Source: a virus. From it: a stretch of 64,000 nt of DNA. Numbering within the stretch: position 1 is the first letter of the stretch; each line of letters begins with the position of its first letter. Where the stretch lies: the IMG/VR virus record IMGVR_UViG_3300037258_000147, positions 40,681 through 104,680 of that record. One strand, written 5' to 3'. The position numbers and the translations under genes were made by a program. This document shows positions 21,549 through 29,032 of the stretch, piece after piece. Under the pieces are notes generated by a model that was given only the letters and a program-made list of their open reading frames with translations, had not been told where the DNA came from and did no database searches.

Positions 21549-21859
21549 TGGGTAAGATACTCAACTAAACTTGGATTCTCTTGCAAGACCTGAAGCAGGA
21601 CCGGGGCCGTTGCAGTCACAAAATTTTCTTCATCAAACACATTACCAGGGACTTCTGAAATATCTCCGCAGGCGTGTAACAATTCGTGAACTAATATTTC
21701 CTGCGCTTTAGACCGTTTGAGTCTTTGAATTATCCATATTTCCAGGGAATTAGAATCTACGTGCCCGTTGTCATTTGGCATCGTACCTGCGGGCTTCCTT
21801 AAAATCGAGTAGGTGTGTGGACCTACTTTAACTGAAGCGGGCATGGGTTTGGGCTTCAT
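21545..21859 (-). CDS. Second HExxH protein, phage metallopeptidase
   Basis: Start chosen at ATG 21859 (MKPKPMPASVKVG); the longer GTG frame reads through a GTCC-type site. 104 residues with ILVHELLHACGDIS, an HExxH helix, and an acidic N-terminal beta region (VKVGPHTYSIL...). Short single-domain zincin found in phages; substrate unknown. Confidence 0.65.
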   Translation of the reverse strand: MKPKPMPASVKVGPHTYSILRKPAGTMPNDNGHVDSNSLEIWIIQRLKRSKAQEILVHELLHACGDISEVPGNVFDEENFVTATAPVLLQVLQENPSLVEYLTQ

Positions 21860-21938
21860 TGTCCGTCCAGAAAATGGAATTCTTTTTAAAGGCCAGAGAA
21901 TTACTCGGCCCCGCACAGATTTGTTTATTTTGTCAAAC

Positions 21939-22490
21939 TCAAACCACGAACACGTCTTTATGCGCGTTATAAGTCTGGATTACGGACAAGCTTCTTTTGG
22001 GATCAGTAGACCATCTGCTAGTATTAAACTGCCAGGAACCTGAGGGGAACGTCACTACCGGGTGGGATATAGTATCATTTAGGGTCCCCTGCTTAACCCA
22101 AGACGCCGAAACCAAACGGACAAAATCTTCGCCGGTAGTAGCTTCAAGAGCTTCTGAATAATAATTAGGCAGAGATTTTAAAACTCTGATCCGGGCAGAA
22201 AAGCAGTCCGCGTAAGATTCGAAGACCGGCCACTTCGCCGAGACCATTACTGAGACGCCGTGTAAAACCTCTCTGGTCTGGATTTCGTCTACTTGCCCAG
22301 TCCACCAGCCTGGTTGCTTTAAACCGAACACGTCTTTGTCCCTATAGGCCAACCCAGACTGTCCATTAACGGAGGAGTATGACGCAGATTCCAGAAAGGC
22401 TTCTGCCGCAGCGTATCCAGGAAACGGGTGGTCAGAAGTCTTGGCTTCTGAAACCATCAGGCGCGCGAATTCTAGTTCTGGTTCAGTCAT
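21939..22490 (-). CDS. Glucosaminidase-like endolysin
   Basis: Start at ATG 22490, overlapping the TGA of the gene upstream. 183 residues. ELEFARLMVSEAK, AAAEAFLESASYSS, SGLAYRDKDVFGLK and a repeated SYADCFSARIRVL match the GH73/Mannosyl-glycoprotein endo-beta-N-acetylglucosaminidase domain, with the catalytic Glu in AEAFLESA. It would cut peptidoglycan at lysis or entry. Ends with a short tail suited to binding. Confidence 0.75.
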   Translation of the reverse strand: MTEPELEFARLMVSEAKTSDHPFPGYAAAEAFLESASYSSVNGQSGLAYRDKDVFGLKQPGWWTGQVDEIQTREVLHGVSVMVSAKWPVFESYADCFSARIRVLKSLPNYYSEALEATTGEDFVRLVSASWVKQGTLNDTISHPVVTFPSGSWQFNTSRWSTDPKRSLSVIQTYNAHKDVFVV

Positions 22491-22590
22491 ACAAAATCCG
22501 AACAACTCATGTAGTAATTACAAACCGGACAGACTAGCTTGCATTTGAATTCGGTTAACGTACTGGAACAGTTGGGGCAAATCAGGCAAC
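22487..22590 (-). CDS. Tiny zinc-ribbon protein, start uncertain
   Basis: CLICPNCSSTLTEFKCKLVC PVC pattern: two CxxC pairs (CPNC, CPVC) in about 32 residues, ending ATGA over the endolysin start. No ATG/GTG/TTG in frame downstream of the release-factor stop, so a CTG or ATT start or coupling is needed. Could be a non-functional frame. Confidence 0.35.
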
Positions 22591-22923
22591 ATGCTCTAAT
22601 TCTATTTTTTCTATTTTTAGATTCTCGGGGGCCATCATCCGGTCTACCAGTTCGTCTATGTTCTTCCACCTCCCCAAACGCTTCAGGGACTCTAATCTGT
22701 GCCATGCTTTGAAAGTAGGAGACTCTACACATTTAAGAAAAGCCGCTTCCTTGTTCTTGCGTTGATCTCGACCGTCTCTGTGCTCGGCCCGGGCTCCGGA
22801 TTCGGGATGGATACATCGGACTCCGTTCTGCTTGGCGTTTCGGTGCTGACCGCCGTTACCTCCAGTGCAGAAGGTCTGAAACTCGAAGTTTTTTGCGGTC
22901 AAAGAAAATAATAGAGTTTTCAT
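22582..22923 (-). CDS. GGQ release-factor-like protein
   Basis: 113 residues. TGGNGGQHRNAKQNGVRCIHP carries the GGQ tripeptide of class I release factors and ArfB/ICT1 with the usual following residues, then a basic RDQRKNKEAAF helix. No codon-recognition domains, so it resembles a GGQ-only rescue factor hydrolysing peptidyl-tRNA on ribosomes. Fits a phage that manages its own translation. Confidence 0.75.
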   Translation of the reverse strand: MKTLLFSLTAKNFEFQTFCTGGNGGQHRNAKQNGVRCIHPESGARAEHRDGRDQRKNKEAAFLKCVESPTFKAWHRLESLKRLGRWKNIDELVDRMMAPENLKIEKIELEHVA

Positions 22924-23507
22924 TTTCAGGTTCTTGTGTTAACTACTTAAATAACATTTGAATTCATTGTTATTTATTTAATTACTAATTTTTATTTTAA
23001 GTTGTTTGTTATCAGCGAGTCGATGATTAGGGGTTATTTAAATTTGGTGTTTACTATTTAAATAACATTGTTGTATTTCTGATTGGGGATTTCAAAAGTG
23101 TTTTCCCGAGTTTTTGGAGACTTTTTAAACTTTTTTGTTTATAACAAAGAAGTTAGGATGTGTTTATCAATTAGTTACTAGGGTCCACTGAGATGAAAGA
23201 GAGGTTGCTAGGTCACTGGTAGCCGCTCGGCACTCCTCAAGGGGGTTAGGCCGCCCGTACCTGGCTTCTCAATCTAGGGTCCCCTAAGTCTTTTGTACTG
23301 AGCAACTTAAAACCTTGTCGAGTGTACTACTAGACATACTCTCTGTCTATACCTCGACCTAGTTCCGTCACACTTTCGTCTCAATCGTGCGTATATCATT
23401 GATATAAAAGGCCGATTGATAACGAACGTTGTAGATGGCCGATTGGGCCGTCTGTCCGATACCCTAGTTGCTCTAGGCTATTCTGTAGAAAATATAGTCA
23501 TGTAACC
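22924..23507. other. AT-rich divergent intergenic region, origin candidate
   Basis: About 580 bases with no gene. 22935-23160 is strongly A+T rich with repeated TTAAATAACATT (near 22947 and 23062) and poly-T runs; 23170-23507 is mixed and structured. Transcription diverges across it (minus arm left, plus arm right from 23913), the usual place for replication origin or early control sites. Confidence 0.5.
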
Positions 23508-23828
23508 CTATCCCCGCGTCCCCAGGACATTAGGTCTATCCCCTGCTACCGTCTTAATGCGTGCTAATCGCGGTTTACGGTAGGCTTTAACCCGTTTGAT
23601 GGCGGACAGTTGACGTGTAGCGTCTAGTATCTGCTCTGTTGAGGACGTCATATCCTCTATTATCCTAATCAGAGCTAGTTCCATTCTTTGGGTTAGGGTT
23701 TTAGGCATTATGGGCGCTATAGGGTGCGTGCGGTAACGGGCTGGTAGAGCCATTGCGGTTCGGCGCGGGAGTGGTCCCTGAATGTACGATAGTACGCGCG
23801 ATTGCCAGCCCGAGCTTAAGGTTGTCAT
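23508..23828 (-). CDS. Hypothetical basic protein (up to 106 aa)
   Basis: Frame MPKTLTQRMELALIRIIEDM...SSTEQILDATRQLSAIKRVKAYRKPRLARIKT is helical then strongly basic, like a small DNA binder. Start unclear (23828, 23753 or 23708; none has a good SD). Lies in the strand-switch region opposite the early promoter. Confidence 0.4.
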   Translation of the reverse strand: MTTLSSGWQSRVLSYIQGPLPRRTAMALPARYRTHPIAPIMPKTLTQRMELALIRIIEDMTSSTEQILDATRQLSAIKRVKAYRKPRLARIKTVAGDRPNVLGTRG

Positions 23829-23880
23829 ATACTTATACGGTAATAGCGCGCGGATTTTTCACTATTCCGGTAGTTTTCCA

Positions 23881-23902
23881 CAAACTATTTTCAAACTATT
23901 TT
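23881..23902. repeat. Tandem 11-mer upstream of the early promoter
   Basis: CAAACTATTTT twice in direct succession, 11 nt upstream of the -35 box. Could be an UP element or regulator site. Confidence 0.7.
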
Positions 23903-23912
23903 CAGAATTCGC

Positions 23913-23941
23913 TTGACACGTGGCTTGGACTAGCCTATATT
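23913..23941 (+). promoter_or_regulatory. Strong early promoter
   Basis: TTGACA, 17-nt spacer, TATATT on the plus strand. First promoter of the plus arm, reading into the run of tiny early genes. Confidence 0.8.
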
Positions 23942-23966
23942 CGCTCTTGTCAGGCGCAGTTATGGC

Positions 23967-24191
23967 TTGCAGGGAATAGGAGTAAGAAGGGCACAAGCAA
24001 AGTCTTTCGACCCGTACGATTACGCGGTCGAGTTGGGAGCAACGGAATTCCGTGGGGGAATCAATTGGACTTGGGTAACCTTCACGGAAGAGGATACACG
24101 GCAGAAATTCGATGCCGAATGCAGGCGGAATGGTTATCGGGTCCGGGATTACGGCGAGTGTAAGACGCAATACCATCATTATCAAGACTAG
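23967..24191 (+). CDS. Hypothetical early protein (74 aa)
   Basis: TTG start only 26 nt from the promoter -10. Contains ELGATEFRGGINWTWVTFTEEDTRQKFDAECRRNGYRVRDYGECKT..., an alpha/beta small domain. Start uncertain. First gene of the early run. Confidence 0.5.
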   Translation: MQGIGVRRAQAKSFDPYDYAVELGATEFRGGINWTWVTFTEEDTRQKFDAECRRNGYRVRDYGECKTQYHHYQD

Positions 24192-24199
24192 GATGAAAC

Positions 24200-24272
24200 C
24201 GGCCTAGTGCCGTAACGCGCCTATGTCCAGTCTCCAGTCTGGAATGAGAGAAAGCGGAGAGCGGAGGAAAAC
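24200..24272 (+). promoter_or_regulatory. Structured leader A
   Basis: CGGC-CTAGT-GCCG hairpin, TAACGC, hairpin TCCAG-TCTCCAGT-CTGGA, ATGAGA, then SD GGAGG before the ATG at 24273. The same order with different stems occurs at 25297-25367, so stems covary. Confidence 0.5.
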
Positions 24273-24458
24273 ATGAAATTAGTAATCGAGATCGACTTTG
24301 GCAATGACGCTATGCAGCGGTATTCACAAGCGCGCGCCGTTATCCAAGACGCGGTAGGCACGTCCGGGTACCGCGCGAAACCGCATATAGGCGATTCCGG
24401 ATCATTGCGGGACGTGAACGGGAATCGGGTAGGATTCTGGGAAGTAGAGGAAAACTAA
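24273..24458 (+). CDS. Hypothetical early protein (61 aa)
   Basis: MKLVIEIDFGNDAMQRYSQARAVIQDAV... ; alpha/beta, GGAGGAAAAC SD. Similar short proteins with this DFGNDAM start occur in other phages and some bacteria; function unknown. Confidence 0.65.
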   Translation: MKLVIEIDFGNDAMQRYSQARAVIQDAVGTSGYRAKPHIGDSGSLRDVNGNRVGFWEVEEN

Positions 24459-24459
24459 C

Positions 24460-24666
24460 ATGCAGCGCTTTGAATATGTGATATGGGGTTTGCCGAAAGA
24501 TTCGACAGACCCGATTGACGAAAAGGTGCTATACACTCAAGCTAAGAATGAGGCGGATATTGAACGGGTTAAAGAGCGTGCGGCGCAGATACGGCTGGCA
24601 CTCCTTTCGTATCCAGATTCTGGATTTGAAAGATATTCCCGATTTTTCAGACCCAAAGCTCATTAG
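24460..24666 (+). CDS. Hypothetical early protein (68 aa)
   Basis: MQRFEYVIWGLPKDSTDPIDEKVLYTQAKNEADIERV..., one nucleotide after the previous stop region, so translationally coupled. No family recognised. Confidence 0.6.
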   Translation: MQRFEYVIWGLPKDSTDPIDEKVLYTQAKNEADIERVKERAAQIRLALLSYPDSGFERYSRFFRPKAH

Positions 24667-24681
24667 CTAACGGAGGAAAAC

Positions 24682-24897
24682 ATGCAAGCAACTTACCACG
24701 ATATGACTCCGGCCATCGGGCAGAAGGTAGTGGTCCGATTTGAAGAGATCGGTGTTAGCTGCCAAGTAGTCAATGTCAAGTCATCCTACGGTCGTATCCG
24801 GTTACTCGTTTCCCCGGAGCTTGGAAATGGGGAGCAATGGGTGGAATTATCCCGGGTCAGGCCACGATCTAACGAAACGGCTATTGTAGCCCGCTAA
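24682..24897 (+). CDS. Hypothetical early protein, beta-rich (71 aa)
   Basis: MQATYHDMTPAIGQKVVVRFEEIGVSCQVVNVKSSYGRIRLLV... reads as a small beta barrel (SH3- or OB-like rhythm). GGAGG SD. Followed by a GTCC palindrome at 24901. Confidence 0.6.
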   Translation: MQATYHDMTPAIGQKVVVRFEEIGVSCQVVNVKSSYGRIRLLVSPELGNGEQWVELSRVRPRSNETAIVAR

Positions 24898-24900
24898 CCC

Positions 24901-24915
24901 GTCCATTTTGTGGAC
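24901..24915. repeat. GTCC-N7-GGAC palindrome copy
   Basis: GTCCATTTTGTGGAC between two early genes. Confidence 0.85.
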
Positions 24916-24944
24916 AAAATCGAGGAAACAAAGGAGTTACGGAG

Positions 24945-25295
24945 ATGAACGGAATGAATCCAAAGGAAATGGGGTATTCGGATGCGGCAAACTCTGTCGC
25001 ACCGAATTCCAATCAAGCCCTGTTTAACCGTCAAGAGTATATCGACGGGTACGCACAAGGCAGTATAGATAGAGATGCCGACAATTCCATTCTGTACGAG
25101 GTAATCATTGGAAACATCGGCACAGTGTACAGCGGAAAGGATGGGTTTGAGGCATTCAAGCGGTTTCAAATCTATTCAGGACAATCTAAGGGTAATTATG
25201 GGCGTGCAACGGGCGAAGACGTTACGCTCATGAAAAATGGGGAAATACGCAAGGAATTTATCGGATCAACGTCACGCGAACAGACGGAGGATTAA
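24945..25295 (+). CDS. Hypothetical early protein (116 aa)
   Basis: MNGMNPKEMGYSDAANSVAPNSNQALFNRQEYIDGYAQGSIDRD... Hydrophilic; the YIDGYAQG segment resembles short phage proteins of unknown role. Confidence 0.6.
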   Translation: MNGMNPKEMGYSDAANSVAPNSNQALFNRQEYIDGYAQGSIDRDADNSILYEVIIGNIGTVYSGKDGFEAFKRFQIYSGQSKGNYGRATGEDVTLMKNGEIRKEFIGSTSREQTED

Positions 25296-25296
25296 C

Positions 25297-25367
25297 CGGG
25301 CCTTGCCCGTAACGCACCATTGCCCGATTCCAAGCTCGGGATGAGAAAGACGGAGGACGGAGGAAAT
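25297..25367 (+). promoter_or_regulatory. Structured leader B
   Basis: CGGGC-CTT-GCCCG hairpin, TAACGC, CCCGA-TTCCAAGC-TCGGG hairpin, ATGAGA, AGGAGG-type SD, then ATG 25368. Same modular order as leader A. Confidence 0.5.
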
Positions 25368-25637
25368 ATGGATTACTTGGACACTAATCGAGTAGTGAAG
25401 CGGGTCATCTCGGAGGTGGGAGGAACAATCGCCACTAACGGGATACAGGAATTGTCGCGCGAGGAGCGTGGCGGAATCAGCACGTTTGGGTACGTCCGCA
25501 CATGCCTCTATGCCACGGCATACAACGCGGTTAGGGCAATGCCTGGGTTTGATATGTCCTATAACGAGTTTTGCATGGCGGTCGATCAGGAAACGAAATT
25601 AAGTCTGAGTTTTTATCCGGCAAACGCTAGACGATAA
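25368..25637 (+). CDS. Hypothetical early protein (89 aa)
   Basis: Start at ATG 25368 after GGAGGAAAT. MDYLDTNRVVKRVISEVGGTIATNGIQELSREERGG..., alpha-helical. Expressed behind structured leader B. Confidence 0.6.
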   Translation: MDYLDTNRVVKRVISEVGGTIATNGIQELSREERGGISTFGYVRTCLYATAYNAVRAMPGFDMSYNEFCMAVDQETKLSLSFYPANARR

Positions 25638-25638
25638 C

Positions 25639-25722
25639 ATGAAATCTCCCCTATTAGCAATCTCAGCTTTTATCCTTGCGCGCATATTGTTTGTTTTGAT
25701 GACGCGTAAACGTAAACTCTAA
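25639..25722 (+). CDS. Tiny membrane protein 1 (27 aa)
   Basis: MKSPLLAISAFILARILFVLMTRKRKL. One transmembrane helix and a basic tail. First of three consecutive tiny membrane genes, each followed by a GTCC-type site. Confidence 0.5.
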   Translation: MKSPLLAISAFILARILFVLMTRKRKL

Positions 25723-25727
25723 ACCTT

Positions 25728-25742
25728 GTCCAGAAAATGGAC
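25728..25742. repeat. GTCC-N7-GGAC palindrome copy
   Basis: GTCCAGAAAATGGAC between tiny membrane genes 1 and 2. Confidence 0.85.
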
Positions 25743-25761
25743 GGCGCGCGCCGGAGAAACC

Positions 25762-25866
25762 TTGACACTCTCAGTAGACTCTCTAGCATTTATTGGAATC
25801 CTTACCTGTTTGGGATTCTTGGCGGCCATCGGCTTGGGTAAGCTGTATGGCTGGATTTTTAACTAG
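25762..25866 (+). CDS. Tiny membrane protein 2 (34 aa)
   Basis: TTG start with GGAG 6 nt upstream: (M)TLSVDSLAFIGILTCLGFLA AIGLGKLYGWIFN. Single hydrophobic helix. The TTGACA here is the start codon region, not a -35 box. Confidence 0.5.
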   Translation: MTLSVDSLAFIGILTCLGFLAAIGLGKLYGWIFN

Positions 25867-25885
25867 TCCAGAAAAGCGAGTAACC

Positions 25886-25987
25886 ATGCCTAAGCTCCTA
25901 CGCGGCGTCTTCTACGCTCTAACCTTCGAGCTATCGGCAGCCGGTTTCCTGTATGCTGTCTACCGGTTTTTCCTAAGTCTGAATTAG
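25886..25987 (+). CDS. Tiny membrane protein 3 (33 aa)
   Basis: MPKLLRGVFYALTFELSAAG FLYAVYRFFLSLN; GAG-type SD. Followed directly by GTCCGAAAAATGGAC at 25987-26001. Confidence 0.5.
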   Translation: MPKLLRGVFYALTFELSAAGFLYAVYRFFLSLN

Positions 25988-26049
25988 TCCGAAAAATGGA
26001 CTGATTCCTAACAAGAGAATGTCTCACGGCGCAATGAAAGGACCATCAA

Positions 26050-26262
26050 ATGATAGCACGTAATAGGTTTATGGCTGCATCGAAAGAACAAGCACTAGAG
26101 CGGATGGAATATCAGTCTGTAATGTGCTTGGACCAAGTAGCAGCGGTAAACGAATGGCCGTGGATATACACAAACGCGCAGGTACTCGCCGAAGCTTGTG
26201 CGCATTGGGCTTTTGCGGCATATCCCGAATTGCGAGTGAATGACGATTTTTGGCAAAATTAA
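26050..26262 (+). CDS. Hypothetical early protein (70 aa)
   Basis: MIARNRFMAASKEQALERMEYQSVMCLDQVAAVNEWPWIYTN..., helical, AAAGGA SD. Unknown. Confidence 0.6.
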   Translation: MIARNRFMAASKEQALERMEYQSVMCLDQVAAVNEWPWIYTNAQVLAEACAHWAFAAYPELRVNDDFWQN

Positions 26263-26293
26263 TTCACCTTACGGCGAAAGAGAGAGAGACTGT

Positions 26294-26485
26294 ATGCGTC
26301 TGACAATTCAAGTTTTTCAAAATGGGGAAGCGGTCGGGGAATATGTAGCCAATTTTCCGAAGGAAACAGAGACGGAAGCCGTTGACTTGTTTCTGCAACA
26401 TGCACGCATCGATCTACGGTATCGCTTTCTAGGGGAATACGGATTCGTCCAACCGTCGGAAAAGTATTATCTGGTGCTGGCATGA
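26294..26485 (+). CDS. Hypothetical early protein (63 aa)
   Basis: Start at ATG 26294 after GAGAGAGAC. MRLTIQVFQNGEAVGEYVANFPKE...; alpha/beta. Overlaps the next start by ATGA. Confidence 0.55.
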   Translation: MRLTIQVFQNGEAVGEYVANFPKETETEAVDLFLQHARIDLRYRFLGEYGFVQPSEKYYLVLA

Positions 26486-26745
26486 AACCACCGAAGAAAT
26501 GCAATTGCTACGTCCACGCAACGGCAGATTACACTAAGCATTCGCGGGATGCGGTTTTAATCCGTAGGGTTCGACGCGCTGGGCTAGAGCAAGCAAGAAA
26601 GTGCCGAATCAGAGCACAAAGCGAGAGTGACCAGAAAGAGAAAAACTATTTGGAAACCGTTGCTATCTGTGCCGAATGGGAGGCTTGGGTCTGCTTAGTT
26701 CATCTCCGAGACATCAAGGCAAACCGGGCATACGAGAAAAGTTAG
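26482..26745 (+). CDS. Hypothetical early protein (87 aa)
   Basis: MKPPKKCNCYVHATADYTKHSRDAVLIRRVRRAGLEQARKC..., basic helical protein with scattered Cys. Followed by a one-mismatch GTCC palindrome at 26745. Confidence 0.55.
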   Translation: MKPPKKCNCYVHATADYTKHSRDAVLIRRVRRAGLEQARKCRIRAQSESDQKEKNYLETVAICAEWEAWVCLVHLRDIKANRAYEKS

Positions 26746-26865
26746 TCCATTTAATGGAAAACCTGGAGTTTTATGGGTCATTCCGCGCGCAGCATATTGC
26801 CTGACCGCCACCGGGCGTTAACCCGGTACACTACCGCAGAGGCAATCAGCCTCATGGAGACGGAC

Positions 26866-27042
26866 ATGACATACACGCTGATCATGATCAACGAGCAGGG
26901 CGCATCGGAAGAAACCCGCTACCTTATCAGCAAGGCTGATGTGCGCCGCCAAATTCGCACATGGGACGCCAAAGGCATGACAGCCCGCGTTTACACGAGC
27001 GATGGTGAGTGCGTATATGACGGCTCAGCGCTCTCGTTTTAA
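26866..27042 (+). CDS. Hypothetical early protein (58 aa)
   Basis: Start at ATG 26866 with GGAGACGGAC. MTYTLIMINEQGASEETRYLISKADVRRQIRTW...; small alpha/beta. Preceded by two hairpins (CCGGG/CCCGG, GAGGC/GCCTC) that echo leaders A and B. Confidence 0.55.
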   Translation: MTYTLIMINEQGASEETRYLISKADVRRQIRTWDAKGMTARVYTSDGECVYDGSALSF

Positions 27043-27107
27043 CCTTCGCCGCGCGGTATCCACCGTAAGCGGAGCGTCCGCCGTGGTAGGCGGGGCCGGT
27101 AAATTTA

Positions 27108-27122
27108 GTCCATTTTTCGGAC
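27108..27122. repeat. GTCC-N7-GGAC palindrome next to a promoter
   Basis: GTCCATTTTTCGGAC ending 8 nt upstream of the TTGACA at 27131. Confidence 0.85.
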
Positions 27123-27130
27123 AAAACTCG

Positions 27131-27159
27131 TTGACAAGTCTATTTACCCATGATAGGGT
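27131..27159 (+). promoter_or_regulatory. Promoter candidate
   Basis: TTGACA, 17-nt spacer, TAGGGT (weak -10). The GTCC palindrome sits just upstream. Confidence 0.5.
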
Positions 27160-27183
27160 GTAACCAAACGAAAAGGGGAAACC

Positions 27184-27279
27184 ATGTTCCTGCTTCTAGT
27201 TGTACTGTTAACCTTCGGCGGTATGCACGGGCCGGTAACTCACCCGAAAACCCCGCCGCTTACCTTTCGCTGGAAATAG
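27184..27279 (+). CDS. Tiny exported peptide (31 aa)
   Basis: MFLLLVVLLTFGGMHGPVTH PKTPPLTFRWK behind AAGGGGAAACC. Hydrophobic lead then Pro-rich tail; signal-peptide-like. Unknown. Confidence 0.45.
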   Translation: MFLLLVVLLTFGGMHGPVTHPKTPPLTFRWK

Positions 27280-27366
27280 ACCGTTGCCGGATCGTAACCG
27301 GCTCTCAATGCAGCCGCCTTACGGCGAGAGTCACAAGCCTCTATAAATGCAGAGTGGGGAGGAAAT

Positions 27367-27780
27367 ATGGAAACGGAGAAGGATTTTCAAACGGAAGCTA
27401 ACGAGGCAGGCGAAAGGTTTGTTGAGGCGGCCCGTGTGCTGCTCGAAACGCTACGCAAGGCTGAAGAAAAAGAGGACGAAGAGGTCCAAGACGATATTAC
27501 CCAAGAAATTGAGGAGTATCCGCTTTCTGTCTTGGTACGGTCTGGATGGTACGTTCCCGGCCAAAACACCGAAGACAACAAGCCAGAAGAATACGAGATT
27601 TTGCTTGGGACGGGCGGCCCAGCTTCTCGGATCGTGGGCCGGTTGGATGAATATCTACAGCCCGGGACAGCAACCTTCGAATACCAAGACTGGTTCAAGC
27701 CTTGGACGGCGGCGAAATTGAGCGGGGAGCAGAAAGGCATATTGCTTGAGTTCGCCTCTCATTTCTGGTTCGGCGAGTAA
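27367..27780 (+). CDS. Acidic early protein (137 aa)
   Basis: GGGGAGGAAAT SD. Acidic helical first half (FVEAARVLLETLRKAEEKED), then ILLGTGGPASRIVGRL and GSHFWFGE-type end. I recall similar phage proteins of unknown function with LLGTGGP; no role assigned. Confidence 0.6.
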   Translation: METEKDFQTEANEAGERFVEAARVLLETLRKAEEKEDEEVQDDITQEIEEYPLSVLVRSGWYVPGQNTEDNKPEEYEILLGTGGPASRIVGRLDEYLQPGTATFEYQDWFKPWTAAKLSGEQKGILLEFASHFWFGE

Positions 27781-27789
27781 CCCAACTTT

Positions 27790-27804
27790 GTCCACAAAAT
27801 GGAC
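27790..27804. repeat. GTCC-N7-GGAC palindrome copy
   Basis: GTCCACAAAATGGAC between 27780 and the pentapeptide gene. Confidence 0.85.
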
Positions 27805-27821
27805 GGAAAAGAGGAATGAAA

Positions 27822-28499
27822 ATGGATATCAAGAATCTAGAGGATGTGGTTATTTACACATCCGCACTGCTCACAATCAAAGACGCTCTAGTAGAGGCTG
27901 TGTTAAAACGCGCGAACCTGTGCGGCGCGAACCTGTACGGCGCGAACCTGTGCGACGCGAACCTGTGCGACGCGAACCTGTGCGGCGCGAACCTGTACGG
28001 CGCGAACCTGTACGGCGCGAACCTGTGCGGCGCGAACCTGTACGGCGCGAACCTGTACGGCGCGAACCTGTGCGGCGCGGACCTGCGCGGCGCGAACCTG
28101 CGCGGCGCGAACCTGTACGGCGCGGACCTGTACGGCGCGTACCTGAGCGGGACTAAAAATTCAGACATTGCTTTATCTCGGATTCAATTCATCCCGGAAA
28201 CGGGAAGTTTTGAAGCGTGGAAGAAATGCGCGGACGGGGTTATTGTGAAGCTGCTCATCCCCGAAGATGCGGAACGTTCCCACGGAGCAGAACGGAAGTG
28301 CAGAGCCTCCAAAATTGTCGTATTGGATGTATTCGGAGCGGACTACGGCGTATCTGGCGGTGAATATGGAAAGATTGAATACCGCAAAGGGCAAACGGTG
28401 GAGCCAAAAAACGGATGGAACGAGGACCGTTGGACAGTCTGCGGGGCTGGTATCCATTTCTTTCTCACTCGGGCGGAGGCCGAAAACTACGAGTTTTGA
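27822..28499 (+). CDS. Pentapeptide-repeat protein with DUF5758-like C-terminus
   Basis: Start chosen at the second ATG (27822), correctly spaced from GAGGA. After a 25-residue helix come about 16 A(N/D)LxG pentapeptides, which fold as a square beta-helix that can mimic DNA (as in gyrase-protecting Qnr/MfpA). The C-terminus FIPETGSFEAWKKC...VIVKLLIPEDAERSHG...CRASKIVVL resembles the DUF5758 domain often fused to such repeats. The repeats are nearly identical at DNA level. Confidence 0.75.
   Translation: MDIKNLEDVVIYTSALLTIKDALVEAVLKRANLCGANLYGANLCDANLCDANLCGANLYGANLYGANLCGANLYGANLYGANLCGADLRGANLRGANLYGADLYGAYLSGTKNSDIALSRIQFIPETGSFEAWKKCADGVIVKLLIPEDAERSHGAERKCRASKIVVLDVFGADYGVSGGEYGKIEYRKGQTVEPKNGWNEDRWTVCGAGIHFFLTRAEAENYEF
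27907..28146 (+). repeat. Tandem 15-bp coding repeat
   Basis: About 16 units of GCGAACCTGTRCGGC with few substitutions; each encodes one pentapeptide. Near-identity implies recent expansion and length instability. Confidence 0.85.
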
Positions 28500-28605
28500 T
28501 CTACCCCGCTGCGGCGGGTATGCTCCCAATAACCAGCGTCCGGCCTAGAACGTCACGCGGGGGCGGGCAACACTAACGTTAGTGGCTAATGGTTCGAGGT
28601 GAGGA

Positions 28606-28812
28606 ATGAAACTCGTTTCAAACGCAACTACAATCGCAGAGTTCCGCGCAGATGTTCTCCAATACATCGAACTTCGCGCCGAGCAAAACCGAGCGGCTGA
28701 AAGGTCGGTCACCGGAAAGAACATCAAGAAGATGTATATTCATGCCGCGTCTGAGATTCAGTCTATCGCCGATGATCTGCGCTATATGGACTCTGGGAAT
28801 AAGGTAGCGTAA
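28606..28812 (+). CDS. Hypothetical early protein (68 aa)
   Basis: GAGGTGAGGA SD. MKLVSNATTIAEFRADVLQYIELRAEQNRAAERSVTGKN..., all-helical. Ends overlapping the next ATG. Confidence 0.6.
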   Translation: MKLVSNATTIAEFRADVLQYIELRAEQNRAAERSVTGKNIKKMYIHAASEIQSIADDLRYMDSGNKVA

Positions 28813-29018
28813 TGCGTATTTTCCGGTCTCCAATATCCCGGATCAGTTGGAGGAGCGGGAATTTTCTTACATCCCAGGCGCGATCCTTGTCTGAGGTAAT
28901 CAAGGGTCCGGCTAGACACCTTACGGCAAAGCCGGATTTTGTCTGCGCTGCCTGTACAAAGAATATGCACTACGCATGTGTTAGTAAAAGGTGCGAGTGC
29001 GGAAAGAAGCATTTATGA
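28812..29018 (+). CDS. Small Cys-rich early protein (68 aa)
   Basis: Basic N-terminus then CAACTKNMHYACVSKRCECGKKHL, a compact set of Cys/His likely to bind zinc. TAATG overlap with the gene before. Confidence 0.5.
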   Translation: MRIFRSPISRISWRSGNFLTSQARSLSEVIKGPARHLTAKPDFVCAACTKNMHYACVSKRCECGKKHL

Positions 29019-29032
29019 CCCAAAATTTTTCC

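Noticed and set aside
25762-25789. TTGACA...TAGCAT as a promoter
   Set aside because: TTG here is a well-placed start codon of a 34-residue membrane protein with its own SD, a simpler reading.
27746-28168. Long frames of RREPV- and RFAPY-type repeats on both strands
   Set aside because: Out-of-frame readings of the tandem pentapeptide-coding repeat.
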